Below are positions 1-7,218 of a DNA stretch of 64,000 bases, piece after piece; the first letter of the stretch is position 1, and every line of letters begins with the position of its first letter. The stretch comes from Buttiauxella noackiae ATCC 51607. GTDB lineage: Bacteria; Pseudomonadota; Gammaproteobacteria; Enterobacterales; Enterobacteriaceae. The stretch is from positions 335,663-399,662 of the forward strand of contig NZ_LXEO01000017.1 in the NCBI RefSeq assembly GCF_001654865.1, given 5' to 3'. Position numbers and translations under genes: made by a program. The notes beneath the pieces were generated by a model. That model saw nothing but the letters and a program-made list of their open reading frames with translations, was not told the origin of the DNA and ran no database searches.

Positions 1-135
1 CCGTCGCCCTGTCCGACGGGAAACAGAAAACTGCTGGCAAATATCATTAACCGACAGAGAATTACCGGTATAGAGCTGGAGCAATATCCACCCCAGTCTT
101 TCAGCGATCTTCTCGCCTCGTGACTGACGCATCAT
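1..135 (-). CDS. N-terminal part of a WYL-type HTH transcriptional regulator (runs off the window)
   Basis: The minus-strand frame opens with two adjacent ATG codons and stays open to the window edge, giving 45 residues. The N-terminus carries SRGEKIAERLGWIL and then NDICQQFSVSRRTGRR. This is the winged-helix start (SRGERIAERL...FxVSRRTxxRD) of DeoR-like/WYL-domain regulators common in enterobacterial islands and prophages. The WYL ligand-binding domain would lie outside the window. A weak AGG lies about 9 bases before the first ATG. The gene follows four small island genes on the same strand, so it may be the island's own regulator, which is inference. It was found by direct translation and rests on a short segment. 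Confidence 0.55.
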   Translation of the reverse strand, partial: MMRQSRGEKIAERLGWILLQLYTGNSLSVNDICQQFSVSRRTGRR

Positions 136-292
136 GGGTACCTGTATGGTTTCGTTTTAACAATCCATCGGACAATTCATCACCTAACATGCTGTAATTT
201 CGATATTCTTTATGCGGTGTAAAACTGCCGTTGGGGTAATAGAGTAATCGTTATCACCCTGTCACTGAGGAATGCGCCATTTGGGCCTAAAC

Positions 293-317
293 CACGAGGG
301 ATCTGAGATCCCCCGTG
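293..317 (-). terminator. Perfect hairpin downstream of the DUF2787-like gene, possible terminator
   Basis: Twelve-base arms, CACGAGGGATCT and AGATCCCCCGTG, pair around one base with one G.T wobble. The hairpin lies about 115 bases past the stop codon at 431. On the minus strand only a short GTTT follows, so termination would be weak. The rest of 136-430 shows nothing recognisable. Confidence 0.3.
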
Positions 318-430
318 TCTGAACATGTTTATGCGAACAGCCTGGAAAAAACGGCATCATCCTCATGCTGTGATGTGCTGCTCATGAAGTGGATTACAAA
401 GATACCTGCTTTCTTCCTGTTCATAACGGG

Positions 431-865
431 TCAACAACTTTCCTCTGTTACCGTTACCCGGTAAATATCCATAGAGAGATATTCCATAAAATTACTCTCC
501 CACAATGACCAGAGATCATTCTTCTCTGCTGCAAGTGAAATATCTCCAGCGAGATAATGAAAGACATAATGACCCGACCAGCAAAAGTCTATTTCCTTTT
601 CCAGTTCCGGGTAGACTCTCCCCATGAAACTAAAGTCTGTGACATAATCGAAATACCATTCGTCATCCTTGTGGATGAACCTCATTTCAACAGGATGAAA
701 GCCACCGGATTCTACGCTGTAATCCGGATCACGGAAATTAATGACCACCGCCCTTACCTTCGTTTTCAGCGCGTGCTCTGACAGAAGAGTCGCAATGTGC
801 TGCTGAAATTGTTTTGTTACAGGCAGCGTTAATCCTGCCTGTTTTAAGACATCCTGGGTTTGCAT
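431..865 (-). CDS. Island protein of unknown function, DUF2787-like
   Basis: This encodes 144 residues. The central stretch, with VVINFRDPDYS, GGFHPVEMRF, WYFDYVTDFSF and YPELEKEIDF, resembles the DUF2787 family as I remember it: small proteins of unknown function found on mobile elements of gamma-proteobacteria. There is no signal peptide and no membrane segment, so it is probably cytoplasmic. It is the last gene of a minus-strand row (zinc ribbon, 123 aa, 176 aa, this one) with a 72-base gap before it. An AGGA lies 9 bases before the ATG. The family call comes from motif memory only, and no function can be assigned. Confidence 0.5.
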   Translation of the reverse strand: MQTQDVLKQAGLTLPVTKQFQQHIATLLSEHALKTKVRAVVINFRDPDYSVESGGFHPVEMRFIHKDDEWYFDYVTDFSFMGRVYPELEKEIDFCWSGHYVFHYLAGDISLAAEKNDLWSLWESNFMEYLSMDIYRVTVTEESC

Positions 866-937
866 AATGGATTTTCCTGTAAAAGGTGAGTAGAGATGTG
901 TTGCAGTTTCTGGTTGTATAGCAGCTCTGGTAAAGAA

Positions 938-1468
938 TTAATCCTCCGTAATCGTTTCCTGAATATCGATTGCACTGAGTTTATTCAGACGATCCCGCCA
1001 GTCAGGATATAAAACATGCGTAAATAACTTATCCGGATGTTCCTCCAGCAAACATATATCCGGGGAACGTAAAACTGCAGCCAGAAAACCTGCGTTATTG
1101 GCACTTGCCCCTTTGAAGAGCGATTTGAATACTCCAGAAGTGAAACCCGTTGCAGGTTGATTTTCCAGTACACTTTCAATCTTCGTAATTGGTACCCAGT
1201 CTTTTGAGAATAACCCTCCGCTGCCATTTGCAATCAGTCGGAGATAAAGCTCATTATCTGCTTCAGATTTTGCCAGTTGCCATGTCAGCATGCCACTGGC
1301 TTTAGGGCTGATTTTTTCCGCCTGACCTGATTCAATGAGCAGCTTATAACTCTCTTCAGGTAATATTTGCTCATCTTCAGTGATACCTTTTTCAATATCA
1401 CTTAAATCATTATTTAACTCCAGCGCCTCGTGTTCATTATCATTTTTTCCTGACTTTGATTTTCTCAT
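938..1468 (-). CDS. Hypothetical island protein, acidic N-terminus
   Basis: I do not recognise this 176-residue protein. The first 40 residues are highly charged and low in complexity (lysine/serine, then runs of Glu/Asp), probably disordered. The rest looks globular, with SGMLTWQLAKS, LYLRLIANGSGGLFS and a C-terminal TWRDRLNKL-like helix region. It has no signal peptide or membrane helix. The second ATG (1468) is preferred because AGGAG sits 6 bases before it, whereas it directly abuts the first ATG at 1474. It starts 25 bases after the 123-aa gene ends, so the two are almost certainly co-transcribed. A role in the mobile element's biology (regulation, defence or conflict) is only inference from position. 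Confidence 0.6.
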   Translation of the reverse strand: MRKSKSGKNDNEHEALELNNDLSDIEKGITEDEQILPEESYKLLIESGQAEKISPKASGMLTWQLAKSEADNELYLRLIANGSGGLFSKDWVPITKIESVLENQPATGFTSGVFKSLFKGASANNAGFLAAVLRSPDICLLEEHPDKLFTHVLYPDWRDRLNKLSAIDIQETITED

Positions 1469-1493
1469 TTTCATCTCCTGATTTTAATCTGAT

Positions 1494-1865
1494 TTACAGA
1501 CGGGATTCCGGCATAGACATTAATTTATCAATCCCACCCAGAGGACAATTGGGATGAAACAACAGATAAATACCATTTCCATTATCTTCTGTAATTGATA
1601 GCATCAAGTAATATTCATCTGTCAGATGGACCACGAACTCAGGGTTTGCAATTAAATGATGAATTACATCCAGTACGTGCCGTTTAATATCTTCGGGAAC
1701 ATCACCGGGTTCAATGTACATTAATGTTACACCCACCTCTCCCCAAAAATTCATTGCGGAAAGTTCATCATCAAATGGAAGTATCAGTTCTTTTCTCAAG
1801 ACAGTCATAACTGAATCGGGAAGAAGGAGCGACGGCAGGTCTTGCCAGTTCGAGATAAATTTCAT
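1494..1865 (-). CDS. Hypothetical island protein, 123 aa
   Basis: I do not recognise this protein. It is small, acidic and soluble-looking, with LILPFDDELSAMNFWGEV, VTLMYIEPGDVPEDI and EYYLMLSITEDNGNGIYLL. The alternation of strands and helices suggests a compact alpha/beta domain, perhaps of the immunity-protein or SMI1/KNR4 kind, but no diagnostic motif supports that. A GAGG sits 8 bases before the ATG. The T-run of a strong intrinsic terminator ends only 18 bases upstream of the start, so expression needs either read-through or a promoter buried in the hairpin. It begins a tight pair with the 176-aa gene. Confidence 0.6.
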   Translation of the reverse strand: MKFISNWQDLPSLLLPDSVMTVLRKELILPFDDELSAMNFWGEVGVTLMYIEPGDVPEDIKRHVLDVIHHLIANPEFVVHLTDEYYLMLSITEDNGNGIYLLFHPNCPLGGIDKLMSMPESRL

Positions 1866-1883
1866 TGAATAATCCTCATAAAC

Positions 1884-1914
1884 AAAAAACCCGATACGTT
1901 TTAAGTATCGGGGT
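1884..1914 (-). terminator. Strong intrinsic terminator/possible attenuator inside the island operon
   Basis: On the minus strand CCCGATAC and GTATCGGG pair around a 7-base loop and are followed by TTTTTTGTTT. It lies 45 bases past the zinc-ribbon stop and only 18 bases before the start codon of the next gene on the same strand. The position fits either the end of an int-zinc-ribbon transcript or an attenuator controlling read-through into the downstream unknown genes. Confidence 0.8.
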
Positions 1915-1958
1915 TACATAGACAGGGTAAAGAATCTGGAATTGCCTTCAGTGGTCAT

Positions 1959-2210
1959 CTATATTCTTTCATAATATCTACAATCCTTGCAGATAAGCAC
2001 TGGAGCATTATTCCTTTCACGCTGTTCAAGGAATCCAAAGAGACGCTGTATCGCCCTGATGATTTCTTTAAGCAATTCTGGTAATTGATCCGGGCTAATA
2101 TAACCGGATGTTGATGTCAGAAACCGGTCATCGCGAGCCACCTTTGCTATATTTCCGGCAGTTTCTGTGACTGTATTCCGACTACCGCACTTAGGGCACT
2201 TTAACGGCAT
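1959..2210 (-). CDS. Small zinc-ribbon protein linked to the integrase
   Basis: This encodes 83 residues. CPKCGS near the N-terminus and CKDCRYYERI at the C-terminus give two CxxC knuckles about 65 residues apart, as in treble-clef/zinc-ribbon domains. Between them is an amphipathic helical stretch, PELLKEIIRAIQRLFGFLEQ. It starts 31 bases after the integrase stop on the same strand, so it is probably co-transcribed with it. The second ATG is chosen because GGAG lies 7 bases before it. It could bind nucleic acid or a partner protein (for example as a recombination or excision accessory factor), but no function can be named from the sequence. Confidence 0.65.
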   Translation of the reverse strand: MPLKCPKCGSRNTVTETAGNIAKVARDDRFLTSTSGYISPDQLPELLKEIIRAIQRLFGFLEQRERNNAPVLICKDCRYYERI

Positions 2211-2241
2211 AATCATTCTCCACGTTTAAGAGACGCAAAAA

Positions 2242-3444
2242 TCACTGTTCTTTACTGGTAGCTACAGGGGTTAAAAGAAGGTCGGTAACACCCTGCCCGG
2301 TCTGACGCATTCGCTCTGGTGTCAGTTTTGCGTAGCGCTCCGTACTCTGAATACTGGCATGCGCCAGCTGGGCTTTAACGTCATACAGGCTGTACTGTCC
2401 ACTGGAGACAAGTAATGATGCGACAGAATGGCGCGTGGTGTGGAAACAGACTTCACTTTTATCTATCCCGCATTCTGCCAGTATTTTTTCATAGGCCCAC
2501 CGGGGTTCTGATATCGGTTTTCCATTATCTTTTACGGCAAACAGATAGGGGTTGCTGCCAGCCCGTGGGATCGAATCAATAATGGATAATGCAACATCAC
2601 TGAGATACACAGTTCTGCTGCGACCATTCTTAGTATAAGGAATGAATAACGACCTGTTATCCCGATCAATATGTTTGTGCATGACGTTCAGCATTTCTGA
2701 TTTGCGTGTACCGGTTAACAGCAGCATGGCTATCAGTCCCCCGGCTGCCTTATTGGGGTATCGTGCCGCAGCGTCGAGGATCCTTCTGATCTCATCGGCA
2801 TCAAAAAAGCGCGTCCGCTGATTATTCTCCTTCAGCAAAGGGATCTTATCGGCTTCATTCTTCTCCAGGACATCCTGTCGTAGCGCATAACGCCCCATAG
2901 TTTTCAGAATAGCCAGTGCCCTGTTACAGGTAGACGGTGCATACTGCTGGCTATGAATACGACCCTCAAGCATGTCGAAAAGCACCTGCTGGATTTCCCG
3001 GGCCCGAAGGTCGCAGTAACGTATCTTTCCCAGACGAGGTTCAATGTATTGCGTGAAACGCTGAACATCCTTATCCCAGGACTTTTTATGCCGCTTGATG
3101 AACGGAACATAGGTCTGGTGAAAAAACTCACTAAGCGTTGGCATCGCACGATAATTATCGCGCTCTGCCTTAGGGTCATTTCCCAGTGCAATCGCCTCCT
3201 TATGACGGCGAGCTATCTGGCGAGCTGTCCCCACATCAATTTCAGGGAATCTGCCAATACTGATACTTTTTTTGGTACCGTGGAATGTGTAGCGCAGGAG
3301 GAAACGTTTGTTGCCCGTTCGACCTGAGAGGCATTTGAGGCCAATGACCTCGGTATCAGATACCTCAAGCTCTGTAGATCGGGTATCTGTGTTTGCCGGA
3401 AGGGCTTTGATGGATGAATTGGTGAATCGGAAGGATTTTTGCAT
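2242..3444 (-). CDS. Tyrosine recombinase (island integrase)
   Basis: This encodes 400 residues, the usual length for P4/DUF4102-type integrases. The N-terminal arm-binding domain (about 1-95) has the family pattern LRYTFHGTKKSISIGRFPEI. A SAM-like core-binding domain follows (about 100-200). The catalytic domain shows Arg in TGTRKSEM (about 246), HTTRH (about 335), a second His in LAHAS and the Tyr nucleophile in TERYAKL (about 369). All catalytic residues are present, so the enzyme should be active. GAGG lies 6 bases before the internal ATG, hence the shortened start. It lies about 1 kb from the 3' end of the leuZ tRNA, the likely attachment site. Such enzymes integrate and excise islands. 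Confidence 0.95.
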   Translation of the reverse strand: MQKSFRFTNSSIKALPANTDTRSTELEVSDTEVIGLKCLSGRTGNKRFLLRYTFHGTKKSISIGRFPEIDVGTARQIARRHKEAIALGNDPKAERDNYRAMPTLSEFFHQTYVPFIKRHKKSWDKDVQRFTQYIEPRLGKIRYCDLRAREIQQVLFDMLEGRIHSQQYAPSTCNRALAILKTMGRYALRQDVLEKNEADKIPLLKENNQRTRFFDADEIRRILDAAARYPNKAAGGLIAMLLLTGTRKSEMLNVMHKHIDRDNRSLFIPYTKNGRSRTVYLSDVALSIIDSIPRAGSNPYLFAVKDNGKPISEPRWAYEKILAECGIDKSEVCFHTTRHSVASLLVSSGQYSLYDVKAQLAHASIQSTERYAKLTPERMRQTGQGVTDLLLTPVATSKEQ

Positions 3445-3524
3445 ATTTATCCTCATGTATCTGATTTATATCATGAAAATAATATATATCTGAAGGTGTT
3501 TTTATTACGGGGCAGGATTGAATA

Positions 3525-4265
3525 ATGGAAAGGCTATTAGACGCGTACAAACGGATATTACAGGAAGTTGACGCCCTGTCATTTAACCTGAATGAAGATA
3601 AATACTCAGGCGTCTTTTTACCTGTGCCGTTTGAAGAATACTGGCATTCACCGGTAAAAATCATGCTGGTTGGACGTGAAACCGCTGGCTGGAATACGCT
3701 GAATGGTAAGAATACGATGTCACGGGTGCTGGGACATATACCTGACGTCACTATCGGGCAAGTGGTTGAAGAGGCTGTAGCTCGTTACAGGAATCATCTT
3801 CCGGTACAAAATGATGGCACCACCAACCTCAAATCACGTAGCCGCTTCACACAATATCATTTCAGGCTGGCCCGGGAGCTTAACATTCCTCCCCTGGCAA
3901 TCGTATATGCCAATCTACTGGCGTGGGATTACGACGGACTGACCCCTCTCAATCGCCCTCAAAATGAAGTGCAGGAAGTCATATTAGCCTCACTGAAACT
4001 GCTGGCGGTACAAATTAAACACCTTGATCCTAATTTCATCATCTTTGCATCTGGAGCCCGGAGAACAGACTACATCATAAAACAGGTGCTTACTGAGCTA
4101 GGCGGCTATGAGACTTCTTCAGTCATTCCGGGGAAGCTATGGGAGTTCAAAACAGGTAATGCAATCTGTTTCAGAATTGCCCATCCAAGGGCTATGCGCG
4201 GACACCAGAAGTACAGAGATGAGGTGATAGCACGAATTAAGCAACTTTATACTCAGGGTGGCTAG
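3525..4265 (+). CDS. Island protein with a possible uracil-DNA-glycosylase-like fold
   Basis: This encodes 246 residues and is divergent from the integrase, pointing toward the leuZ end. Two segments recall the UDG superfamily: KIMLVGRETAGW (residues about 45-56), where glycosylases have their first strand and VGxxPG-like loop, and RIAHPRAMRGHQKY (about 217-230), where they have the HP(S) leucine loop. A glycosylase proton-relay Asp is not evident, so catalysis is doubtful and the role may be binding. No signal peptide or membrane helix. AGGA lies 7 bases before the ATG. It may be defence or maintenance cargo. The fold call is inference from two short motifs. Confidence 0.6.
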   Translation: MERLLDAYKRILQEVDALSFNLNEDKYSGVFLPVPFEEYWHSPVKIMLVGRETAGWNTLNGKNTMSRVLGHIPDVTIGQVVEEAVARYRNHLPVQNDGTTNLKSRSRFTQYHFRLARELNIPPLAIVYANLLAWDYDGLTPLNRPQNEVQEVILASLKLLAVQIKHLDPNFIIFASGARRTDYIIKQVLTELGGYETSSVIPGKLWEFKTGNAICFRIAHPRAMRGHQKYRDEVIARIKQLYTQGG

Positions 4266-4442
4266 AGCATTACAACTTGCTCAGCAGGCCTCCCTTTCCC
4301 GGAAGAGTACCGGAAAACAGGCAAAGCGGCCTGGTTCTCTATGCTGGAGGCGACACGTTCGATTCGGCATTGCCAGGCTGGAGATTGCAGTTCATTGCAC
4401 CCCGTGAGCACAGGATATGCACAGGGCGTGAATTTCAGGCAC

Positions 4443-4466
4443 AAAAAAACCACCCGAAGGTGGTTT
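4443..4466 (-). terminator. Intrinsic terminator of the Gly-Cys-Leu tRNA operon
   Basis: On the minus strand AAACCACC and GGTGGTTT pair around a four-base TTCG loop, followed by an uninterrupted run of T. It lies 42 bases past the CCA end of tRNA-Leu. TTCG is an exceptionally stable loop. The terminator appears to have been retained despite the island insertion. Confidence 0.85.
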
Positions 4467-4507
4467 CACGACACTGCTTATTGCTTTGATTATTCTGATG
4501 TTTCCCA

Positions 4508-4594
4508 TGGTACCCGGAGTGGGACTTGAACCCACACAGCGCGAACGCCGAGGGATTTTAAATCCCTTGTGTCTACCGATTTCACCACCCGGGC
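4508..4594 (-). tRNA. leuZ: tRNA-Leu (anticodon TAA)
   Basis: This is an 87-base class II tRNA with encoded CCA. The anticodon loop reads TTTAAAA with TAA, and the long variable arm is CTCGGCGTTCGCGCTGTG. It is nearly identical to E. coli leuZ. It is the last gene of a three-tRNA operon. Its 3' end faces the island integrase, which fits use of this end as an attachment site. Confidence 0.97.
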
Positions 4595-4606
4595 TCGGGA
4601 AGAAAG

Positions 4607-4680
4607 TGGAGGCGCGTTCCGGAGTCGAACCGGACTAGACGGATTTGCAATCCGCTACATAACCGCTTTGCTAACGCGCC
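4607..4680 (-). tRNA. cysT: tRNA-Cys (anticodon GCA)
   Basis: This is a 74-base cloverleaf with encoded CCA. The acceptor stem GGCGCGT pairs with ACGCGCC and the anticodon is GCA within TTGCAAA. The sequence matches E. coli cysT. It lies between tRNA-Gly and tRNA-Leu with a 12-base gap to tRNA-Leu, so all three are processed from one transcript. Confidence 0.97.
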
Positions 4681-4729
4681 AAAACCTTTCACCTTTGCAG
4701 GCTGTAACAGAATTTCTGCCACATAAATT

Positions 4730-4805
<76 letters not shown>

Positions 4806-4886
4806 AAAATCTTATTAATTAACCTTAAAGCTAATCATTTGATTTTACTATCTTCTGGCAAGCTGTGCTGCCGTTCGATGCGTTGC

Positions 4887-4914
4887 ATTCTACTTACCTG
4901 ACGCGATGAGTCAA
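4887..4914 (-). promoter_or_regulatory. Sigma70 promoter of glyW-cysT-leuZ
   Basis: TTGACT and TAGAAT are separated by 16 bases, near-consensus for sigma70. The -10 ends about 80 bases before tRNA-Gly. The operon therefore has its own promoter and would not suffer from separation from pgsA. Confidence 0.7.
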
Positions 4915-5029
4915 TGAAATTTTCCGTCACCACGCTCCGTTTGCTGAATTTTGCACCGTACCGATCACGGTTCGAGCAAATAACCCCCTTGCGCGGTTAA
5001 ATATTGATGCATTAACCAGAAAACGGGAA

Positions 5030-5974
5030 TCAGATTTGATAATCCAATACCGTTTCTTCAGGCTCAAGCGCCAGCCTTTTGATATCCGCAACCGAAAGTT
5101 CCGGATTACACAGCTCGATAAAACGCCAGACATAATTCCGTTGTAGCTGACCTCGCTTCAATCCAAGCCATACGGTGTTAGTGTCAAAAAGATGACGAGT
5201 ATCGAGTCTGATTAGCTCCCCCTCCTCGCTGCTTGCTTGAAATGCCACCAGACCGATACCCAGCCCTAACTCCACATAAGTTTTCACAACGTCCGAGTCT
5301 TGCGCGCTCAGTACGATATCAGGAGTCAGCCCACGGCGTGAGAACGCTTCATCAATACGCGCACGCCCGGTAATGCCCTGACGATAAGTAATAATCGGCC
5401 AATGGCTTATATCATCAAGCGTAAGAGGATTTGCATGGATCAGTGGATGGCCGCGCGGCACCAATAAAGTGTGAGACCAGCGAAACCATGGATAAGCGAC
5501 GACTAAGGGATCGGTACTCAAGCGCTCACTGGCAATACCAATATCTGCCGTACCGTTATGCAGCAACATCTCGATTTCTTGCGGCGTCCCCTGAATTAAC
5601 TCAAGGCGTACTTCCGGGAATAACGAGCGGAACGATTTGATTACCGATGGCAAACTGTAGCGTGCCTGTGTATGTGTGGTGGCAATAGTGAGCACACCGC
5701 TGGTGTCGTTGGTAAATACGTCTGCCAGACGACGCACATTACTGGCTTCATTAAGAATACGTTCAGCAATTACCAGCAGGGCTTTACCCGGCTCTGTCAT
5801 GCCCAATAAACGTTTACCGCGACGGATGAAAATCTCGATACCGAGTTCTTCTTCCAGTTCACGAATATGGCGGCTTACGCCCGATTGAGAAGTAAAAAGC
5901 ATGTTGGCGACTTCGGTCAGGTTGTAGTCCCGCCGGGCCGCCTCGCGGATGATTTTGAGTTGCTGGAAGTTCAC
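5030..5974 (-). CDS. cbl: LysR-type regulator Cbl of sulfonate/taurine use
   Basis: This encodes 314 residues (E. coli Cbl has 316). The N-terminal winged HTH starts MNFQQLKIIREAARRD and has the recognition segment SQSGVSRHIRELEEELG (about 30-46). The effector domain has the CysB/Cbl-type TTHTQARYSLP segment near 100, where sulfate or APS binds. Cbl activates tau and ssu genes during sulfate starvation and is itself CysB-dependent, which is known for the family. It lies 105 bases downstream of nac on the same strand, as in E. coli, where nac read-through can contribute. Nothing looks damaged. Confidence 0.95.
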   Translation of the reverse strand: MNFQQLKIIREAARRDYNLTEVANMLFTSQSGVSRHIRELEEELGIEIFIRRGKRLLGMTEPGKALLVIAERILNEASNVRRLADVFTNDTSGVLTIATTHTQARYSLPSVIKSFRSLFPEVRLELIQGTPQEIEMLLHNGTADIGIASERLSTDPLVVAYPWFRWSHTLLVPRGHPLIHANPLTLDDISHWPIITYRQGITGRARIDEAFSRRGLTPDIVLSAQDSDVVKTYVELGLGIGLVAFQASSEEGELIRLDTRHLFDTNTVWLGLKRGQLQRNYVWRFIELCNPELSVADIKRLALEPEETVLDYQI

Positions 5975-6079
5975 ATTGCCCCCGGGGCATAACCGTTCTT
6001 TACACCATTGTTAAAGTGGCAATCCCGAGATAACAAATAATAAAAACCAGCAACTTATTCGATTTAGCAATAAGCCGAA

Positions 6080-6997
6080 TCACCCTACCAGTAGCAGTTC
6101 GCGATTTTCCTGTGCGGGACGAACCACCAGCGACATCAAAATGTCTTTAACTGCCTGCGCCTGCGGAGTCAGTGCGGTACGAGCCGATAAATTAACCGAG
6201 AGTGGTAAATTCAGTGATGGGCTAGTGATACGTGCCATCCAGCCGTTTGCGGAACTCACCAGCGAACGTGCCGCTGATTCTGGCAACACTGTCACCCCCA
6301 TACCGCTGGCAATAGCAGCCGTCAGCGTCGAGATTGAATCAATTTCACCCGTGATTTTTGCCGTTAAGCGGCGCAATGAAAAAGCTTCATCCACGCGTTT
6401 ACGCACGGCGCTATAGTCTCGCGGCAGGAATAGGTTCATTTCGGCCACCGCGCAGAGATCGACTGTCTGACCTGGACAGTCGCGGGTGCCGACAAGAAAC
6501 AACTCCTCTTTCAATAACGGTTGGCTAATGATGCCCGCCGTTGGAGAACGGTCATACAAGACCGCCATGTCAAGCTGGCCGCTTAACAGCTTGTCATTCA
6601 GGACAGAACTACTGTTCTCATGCAGATAGACCAGCACGTCGGGTAATTCCGCACGTACTGCCTGTAATAAAGGCATGGTGATTGAAGAAGCTGCAGTGCC
6701 TGGGGCCAGGCCAATAGAAACCTGACCACCTAAAGTTTGACCCACATTGCAAACCGCTAATTGAGCCTGTTCACATTGGCGCAAAATAGTTCTCGCATGG
6801 GTATAGAGAATTTTTCCTGCTTCTGTTGGCGTTACGCCGCGTTTGGTACGAATTAACAGCTGCTGATCCATTTCACCTTCAAGGGTAGCAACTTGTTGGC
6901 TCAGCGCTGGCTGCGCAATATGCAGCACTTCTGCGGCCTGAGTCAGGCTACCAATATCGACGATTTTCACGAAGTACTTCAGTCGTCTTAAATTCAT
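6080..6997 (-). CDS. nac: Nitrogen assimilation control LysR-type regulator Nac
   Basis: This encodes 305 residues, as in E. coli and Klebsiella. The N-terminal HTH MNLRRLKYFVKIVDIGSLTQ with QPALSQQVATLEGEM is typical. A longer frame reaches 7084, but the start at 6997 is right: GGGGG precedes it, the length fits, and a sigma54 promoter lies inside the longer frame. Nac couples NtrC-sigma54 signals to sigma70 promoters of nitrogen-supply genes (hut, put, ure, gdhA and others), without needing a small-molecule effector. It precedes cbl on the same strand. An NtrC-like palindrome lies about 190 bases upstream of the start. Confidence 0.96.
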   Translation of the reverse strand: MNLRRLKYFVKIVDIGSLTQAAEVLHIAQPALSQQVATLEGEMDQQLLIRTKRGVTPTEAGKILYTHARTILRQCEQAQLAVCNVGQTLGGQVSIGLAPGTAASSITMPLLQAVRAELPDVLVYLHENSSSVLNDKLLSGQLDMAVLYDRSPTAGIISQPLLKEELFLVGTRDCPGQTVDLCAVAEMNLFLPRDYSAVRKRVDEAFSLRRLTAKITGEIDSISTLTAAIASGMGVTVLPESAARSLVSSANGWMARITSPSLNLPLSVNLSARTALTPQAQAVKDILMSLVVRPAQENRELLLVG

Positions 6998-7054
6998 TTT
7001 GCCCCCTACACGGAATGCCAACGCCAGTCTCGGCAGTGATGTCTTTCTAAGAAT

Positions 7055-7071
7055 TGCAATATGCTTGCCAC
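7055..7071 (-). promoter_or_regulatory. Sigma54 (RpoN) promoter of nac
   Basis: The minus strand reads GTGGCAAGCATATTGCA. The GG and GC elements have the spacing of the sigma54 consensus TGGCAC-N5-TTGCW. Transcription would start about 12 bases past the GC, leaving a leader of about 45 bases before the nac ATG. nac is a known NtrC/sigma54 gene. Confidence 0.85.
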
Positions 7072-7186
7072 TTTTGAGAAACATCCGACCAGATACGCTA
7101 ACAAGCTGGATAATAAGCGAAAGTGATTTAAAACAAGGAAAAATGAGTTTGAAACAGTGGTTCGCTTATGCCCCATTAGAGGTACA

Positions 7187-7207
7187 GGCGCACCATTGCG
7201 GTGCGCC
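7187..7207. promoter_or_regulatory. NtrC (GlnG) upstream activator palindrome for nac
   Basis: Perfect 8-base arms GGCGCACC and GGTGCGCC are separated by 5 bases, so the core GCAC-N7-GTGC matches the NtrC consensus. It lies about 120-140 bases upstream of the sigma54 promoter, a normal enhancer distance, and only 12 bases past the scsD stop codon. There is no T-run, so a terminator is less likely. Confidence 0.75.
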
Positions 7208-7218
7208 AAATTACCTAA

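Noticed and set aside
6998..7084. N-terminal extension of nac
   Set aside because: The extension covers the sigma54 promoter and leader; the internal ATG has a GGGGG site and gives the family length of 305.
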